DNA of 21,880 nucleotides from the IMG/VR virus record IMGVR_UViG_3300028840_001337, positions 1 through 21,880 of that record; one strand, written 5' to 3'. Source of the DNA: a virus. The notes beneath the pieces were generated by a model. It was not told the origin of the DNA. It worked only from the letters and a program-made list of their open reading frames with translations, and did not search any database. Shown here piece after piece: positions 19,556 to 21,880 of this stretch (within the stretch, counting starts at the first letter, position 1; each line of letters starts with the position of its first letter). Position numbers and translations under genes: made by a program.

Positions 19556-19669
19556 TGACTAACGGCTCACCGCTAGGGAGGGAATGTATTGTATATTTCA
19601 ATTAGGCTGAATACGCCCGAACGAACCTCTAAAGTGAGTGAGGGCGTACTCTCTCCCCCCTCATACTCC

Positions 19670-19701
19670 CCCCTCTCTCTTTTATTAAAGAGGGGTTTTT
19701 T
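19670..19701 (+). terminator. intrinsic terminator of the first rightward operon
   Basis: CCCCTCT (19670-19676) pairs with AGAGGGG (19689-19695) around a 12-base loop and is followed directly by six T (19696-19701). It should end transcription from the 18918 promoter, unless antitermination occurs. Confidence 0.8.
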
Positions 19702-19790
19702 AGTAAGTATTATTACGCGCGCACGCGCGCGCGAGCCTGTTCCAACAGGGGAGAAAAAAGAGATGGTGTTTGAGTGGCTTCTCGGGGTGA

Positions 19791-19853
19791 AGTTACTCAA
19801 AAGTTACTCAAAAGTTACTCAAACCTATCCAAAGTTACTCAAACTTACTCAAA
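19791..19853 (+). repeat. iteron-like array of AGTTACTCAAA repeats
   Basis: Three perfect tandem 11-bp units (19791-19801, 19802-19812, 19813-19823) are followed by a degenerate unit, a fourth perfect unit (19833-19843) and a final CTTACTCAAA (19844-19853). The array ends about 11 bases before the AAAGGAGG of the gene at 19874. The 11-bp period, one helical turn, is typical of iterons or cooperative operators. Confidence 0.8.
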
Positions 19854-19873
19854 ATTAAATAAAAGGAGGACTA

Positions 19874-20053
19874 ATGAATACCACGGATCAATTAATAAAT
19901 GACATTATTGACGCTGTCGTTGATGAATGTTCCGCCGATTTTTGGGAGAGTCACGACGAGGATGGATACCACTCCGGATACACGATAGACGTGGACGGTG
20001 AAAGAGCGGAGAAGAAGCTGGCAAAGATCCTGTATCAATGGCTGGAAAAGTAA
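19874..20053 (+). CDS. acidic small protein, 59 aa
   Basis: AAAAGGAGG stands six bases before the ATG. The product begins MNTTDQLINDIIDAVVDECS and includes ADFWESHDEDGYHSGYTIDV, then a basic helix (GERAEKKLAKILYQWLEK). It is soluble, acidic in its first two thirds, with no known motif. It lies between the iteron-like array and copy B of the 18-bp palindrome, so it is a candidate for control by either. No function is assigned. Confidence 0.75.
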   Translation: MNTTDQLINDIIDAVVDECSADFWESHDEDGYHSGYTIDVDGERAEKKLAKILYQWLEK

Positions 20054-20055
20054 TC

Positions 20056-20073
20056 TGTGTAACCGGTTACACA
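20056..20073. promoter_or_regulatory. 18-bp palindrome, copy B
   Basis: TGTGTAACCGGTTACACA is a perfect palindrome starting three bases after a stop codon and ending about 14 bases before the ATG at 20087. It matches copy A at 16388-16405 except for one central base. It may be an operator or an RNA hairpin with a CCGG loop next to the ribosome binding site. Confidence 0.7.
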
Positions 20074-20086
20074 AAAAAGGAGAACA

Positions 20087-20173
20087 ATGAATACAAGAAG
20101 GCGGGGGAGGAAACATTTTGTCACCGATCAACCCTACCTCATTTTGCCCCTACTCCCTCGCCTTCTGATATAA
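20087..20173 (+). CDS. possible 28-residue peptide
   Basis: AGGAG four bases before the ATG supports translation. The peptide has a basic start (MNTRRRGRKHFVTDQ) and a hydrophobic end (PYLILPLLPRLLI). Its stop merges with the AAGGAG of the next gene. The good ribosome binding site and the palindrome in front make it worth listing, but at this length it could be a leader peptide or chance. Confidence 0.45.
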   Translation: MNTRRRGRKHFVTDQPYLILPLLPRLLI

Positions 20174-20183
20174 GGAGAAGAAA

Positions 20184-20486
20184 ATGTATGAAGGAACAAA
20201 GAAATATGGAAAAATAATTATTGAAATAGAATATGATGGTGATTATCCCAATTTATGTTCTGGAGATTTATGGGTTACTATTAATAGAAAAAAATGGCAT
20301 TTTCCTGATTATTGTTTAGTAAGTGGTGGCACTGTATGGTTTGATGAAAATTATGACGAACATGTAGAATCAGGAGGGTGGGACATTAGCAAATATCCGC
20401 CGAATTTCCCCAAAGAATTAAAAGAATTGGTATTAGATGCGATAAATGATTTAATTCCTTGGGGTTGTTGTGGAGGATGCGTCTAA
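20184..20486 (+). CDS. unknown conserved-style phage protein, 100 aa
   Basis: AAGGAG precedes the ATG by seven bases. The beta-rich chain reads MYEGTKKYGKIIIEIEYDGD, then GDLWVTINRKKWHFPDYCLV and TVWFDENYDEHVESGGWDIS, and ends in a helix and GCCGGCV. The paired CC and C at the end may be a metal or disulphide site but no spacing pattern is recognised. The gene is more AT-rich than its neighbours, which may point to a different origin. No function is assigned. Confidence 0.78.
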   Translation: MYEGTKKYGKIIIEIEYDGDYPNLCSGDLWVTINRKKWHFPDYCLVSGGTVWFDENYDEHVESGGWDISKYPPNFPKELKELVLDAINDLIPWGCCGGCV

Positions 20487-20493
20487 AAGGAAA

Positions 20494-20589
20494 GTGATTG
20501 AAATGTATCCCCTATTACGATATAGTAGCCAGGGTTTTTGGATGCTTAAACTAAAAGGAGGTGCGACAGGAGATGCCAATGTACACTAA
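20494..20589 (+). CDS. possible 31-residue peptide (low confidence)
   Basis: A GTG at 20494 just after AAAAGGAAA (an ATG at 20503 is in frame) gives MYPLLRYSSQGFWMLKLKGG and a short tail that runs 11 bases into the next gene. Its codons cover the ribosome binding site of that gene, so it may be only untranslated leader. Confidence 0.25.
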   Translation: MIEMYPLLRYSSQGFWMLKLKGGATGDANVH

Positions 20590-20896
20590 GCGTCTTCAAT
20601 TCAAAATTGAGGACTGGATGGAAGAGTACCTTGACAAGGTAATCGAACTCCATGAACACACAGAGCCGGAAATTTGCCGGCTCATCATGGCTGTGGGCAT
20701 GGGCACACTAGAGGCTTATTTGTTGGGATTTGGTGCGGACAAATTCTTTAAGGAAGTGGGAGTTCCCACTTATAAAGAGTGTCCGAACTGTATCGAGCAA
20801 ATCCCAGGTGAAGAAAAATTCAGGCTAATGTCTAGGATTTTCTTCATCGCACGCCAGAGAGTAGAAGAGCGCATGAAAACGCTAAGAAATAAATAA
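20579..20896 (+). CDS. ribbon-helix-helix-like small protein, 105 aa
   Basis: The ATG at 20579 is chosen because AGGAG lies six bases upstream; another in-frame ATG two codons earlier and a GTG further up are less well placed. The N-terminus (KRLQFKIEDWMEEYLDKVIE, then LHEHTEPEICRLIMAVGM) reads like one strand and two helices, as in ribbon-helix-helix DNA-binding proteins. The second half has helices (FRLMSRIFFIARQRVEERMK) and one CPNC pair. If the fold is right it could regulate the divergent phage promoters. This is an impression from pattern, not a family match. Confidence 0.7.
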   Translation: MYTKRLQFKIEDWMEEYLDKVIELHEHTEPEICRLIMAVGMGTLEAYLLGFGADKFFKEVGVPTYKECPNCIEQIPGEEKFRLMSRIFFIARQRVEERMKTLRNK

Positions 20897-20908
20897 TTTT
20901 TTTTTTAC

Positions 20909-20937
20909 TTGACAAGTATCATTCTATGAGTTAAATT
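20909..20937 (+). promoter_or_regulatory. rightward promoter
   Basis: TTGACA (20909-20914), 17 bp and TAAATT (20932-20937) follow a run of ten T. Transcription would begin within the 34-bp tandem repeat. The -10 is weaker than in the two divergent promoters. Confidence 0.65.
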
Positions 20938-21003
20938 AAGGAGTACAGGAAAGATAAAACGATGACATTTTAAGGAGTACAGGAAAGATAAAACGATGAC
21001 ATT
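20938..21003 (+). repeat. 34-bp tandem duplication carrying a ribosome binding site and start codon
   Basis: AAGGAGTACAGGAAAGATAA and the next bases to GATGACATT occur twice, exactly, with a 34-bp period (20938 and 20972). Each copy has AAGGAG and an ATG. In copy one the ATG opens a three-codon frame (M-T-F-stop); in copy two it opens a frame that runs into the gene at 21023. Confidence 0.85.
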
Positions 21004-21022
21004 ACCTACAAGGAGGCATGAC

Positions 21023-21316
21023 ATGAAAGACAGTATCAAAAATCCAACCAATTGTCAAGAGTTAATTGACGACACTCTTGAAATCCAGTGCGACGAGTGC
21101 GGAATATGGCACGAACCTAACGAATGGGGGCGTTTCTGTTCCGAGGAATGCCTGGAGGCGTATGACTGCCGACTCAGCGAGATCGAGAGGAAAGAGAGGG
21201 AAGAGTTTTGGGAAAACAGAGTATTCAACGAGTGGCTGCCACAGCACATGGAGACATGGAGAAAATTGCAGAATTTGAGAAATGGTTCTACCCCTACTCT
21301 TACAAGGCAATCATAA
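21023..21316 (+). CDS. small zinc-finger protein, 97 aa
   Basis: The ATG at 21023 has AAGGAGG six bases upstream; an in-frame ATG at 20996 inside the tandem repeat would add nine residues and is the alternative. The protein has C23-x2-C26 and C39-x3-C43 (CDECGIWHEPNEW, FCSEECLEAY), a treble-clef-like zinc finger, followed by a charged helix (RLSEIERKEREEFWENRVF). A role in binding nucleic acid or protein is plausible. Its TAA overlaps an ATG of the next frame. Confidence 0.75.
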   Translation: MKDSIKNPTNCQELIDDTLEIQCDECGIWHEPNEWGRFCSEECLEAYDCRLSEIERKEREEFWENRVFNEWLPQHMETWRKLQNLRNGSTPTLTRQS

Positions 21317-21327
21317 TGGAGGAACAC

Positions 21328-21834
21328 ATGGAAGATTTACAAGAAACTAAGCCTGATTATATCGAAAAAATATTAACAAGTGGAAAGAACAGTAAATGGC
21401 GAGGGTTCATTCTACAGCACGATTCAGAAGACAAGGTTTATTCTATTACCCTTACAGAAAGAGTGCCCGAAGAATTACGTGAAAGAATCTCTGAGCTTAA
21501 AGAACGTAGCAAGGTAGTTTTCCATTATAAAACAAGCAAAGGTAATGATGGCAAAACATACCACAACATTTTCGGTGCAGATTTAATCTATGAAACTGAA
21601 ACCTTTGATGATGAACCTACTAACGGTGGCAGTCAAGGAACGCCGAGATTGACATGGACAAACAGGGACTTAACCGAGCTTATCCGAATCGCCTGTAACA
21701 ATGCCAATGCCAACGTCATCAAGATTCAGGAAAAGACCGAAAAGCCGATTGACCCTAAAGACATTCTCCAGCTCATAGATGATTTCACACATTTCTGGTT
21801 CAACATCGAACTTGTACTTTGGCATAGGGAATAA
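21328..21834 (+). CDS. OB-fold-like protein of unknown function, 168 aa
   Basis: The ATG at 21328 has GGAGG five bases upstream; an ATG at 21316 overlapping the previous stop is possible and would add four residues. The region KWRGFILQHDSEDKVYSITL, then LKERSKVVFHYKTSKGNDGK and TYHNIFGADLIYE, looks like a small beta-barrel of the OB type. After a Gly/Asn linker (about residues 106-114) a helical end follows (LTELIRIACNNANANVIKIQ). Single-stranded DNA binding would fit an early replication gene, but this is inferred from pattern only. Confidence 0.72.
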   Translation: MEDLQETKPDYIEKILTSGKNSKWRGFILQHDSEDKVYSITLTERVPEELRERISELKERSKVVFHYKTSKGNDGKTYHNIFGADLIYETETFDDEPTNGGSQGTPRLTWTNRDLTELIRIACNNANANVIKIQEKTEKPIDPKDILQLIDDFTHFWFNIELVLWHRE

Positions 21835-21856
21835 CGATGTTATAAGGAGGCTGAGA

Positions 21857-21880
21857 ATGAGAAAGTCTAAAAAACTTTAC
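21857..21880 (+). CDS. next rightward gene, only eight codons in window
   Basis: AAGGAGG six bases before the ATG marks a new gene start (MRKSKKLY). It runs off the right edge, so nothing can be said about its product. Confidence 0.6.

Larger units (their letters stand above)
19556..19873. other. intergenic region with terminator, GC-alternating tract and repeats
   Basis: No convincing gene is seen in these 318 bp. In order it holds a pyrimidine-rich tract (about 19648-19684), an intrinsic terminator, a CGCGCGCACGCGCGCGCG alternating tract that could adopt Z-DNA (19716-19733), a CCTGTT-CC-AACAGG dyad (19736-19749), and an 11-bp direct-repeat array directly before the next ribosome binding site. 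A long frame across it gives a low-complexity translation of the repeats and is not accepted. Confidence 0.65.

Noticed and set aside
19589-19858. Plus-strand 89-codon frame
   Set aside because: It runs through the terminator, the GC-alternating tract and the 11-bp repeats, and has no ribosome binding site.
19573-20131. Minus-strand frames of 75 and 79 codons
   Set aside because: They oppose the repeat region and the gene at 19874 and show no initiation signals.
1-21880. CRISPR arrays, tRNA genes, insertion sequences, integrase, terminase and lysis genes
   Set aside because: I looked for repeat-spacer patterns, cloverleaf-like segments and the usual motifs of these proteins and saw none that could be supported.

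Overview
This window looks like part of the genome of a tailed double-stranded DNA phage (Caudoviricetes) or an integrated copy of one. I cannot name the host from sequence alone. The evidence is a recognisable head module (portal, scaffold-like protein, capsid decoration-like protein, major capsid protein), right-handed beta-helix and repeat proteins typical of tail or receptor-binding parts, and many tiny overlapping genes with strong AGGAGG-type ribosome binding sites. Neither a terminase large subunit nor a tail tape-measure gene is visible, so both must lie outside the window or be absent.

The layout is divergent. A control region of about 510 bp (18406-18917) lies between two near-identical sigma70-type promoters that point away from each other. 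Leftward from it (minus strand) run seven tiny overlapping genes (18340-17070): a small phage protein, a probable lipoprotein, two zinc-ribbon proteins and others. Next comes a regulatory gap with several dyads and an extended -10 promoter (16860-17076). Beyond it are two small genes, an 18-bp palindrome, three more tiny stop/start-coupled genes, then portal, scaffold, decoration and capsid genes (16002-10878). A beta-helix protein with an intrinsic terminator follows. The remainder to the left edge is a cluster of cysteine-rich zinc-ribbon proteins, a repeat protein, a GT-A-type glycosyltransferase, and a beta-helix protein of at least 1465 residues that runs off the window and has no stop codon inside it.

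Rightward (plus strand) run small, mostly unrecognised early-type genes (18965-21880). They are interrupted by a terminator, a GC-alternating tract, an array of 11-bp direct repeats, a second copy of the 18-bp palindrome, another promoter, and a perfect 34-bp tandem duplication that carries a ribosome binding site and start codon.

The most unusual points are these. (1) A 36-residue peptide encoded just upstream of the portal copies the first 18 residues of the major capsid protein and then ends in a protamine-like basic tail. (2) A two-zinc-ribbon protein family occurs in three forms, fused, separate, and split by a -1 frame change that contains a canonical A_AAA_AAG slippery site. (3) The same 18-bp palindrome precedes a gene in each divergent arm. 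(4) A 24-residue beta-type repeat is shared by two different virion-type proteins. All functions are inferred from reading the sequence; no database search was run.
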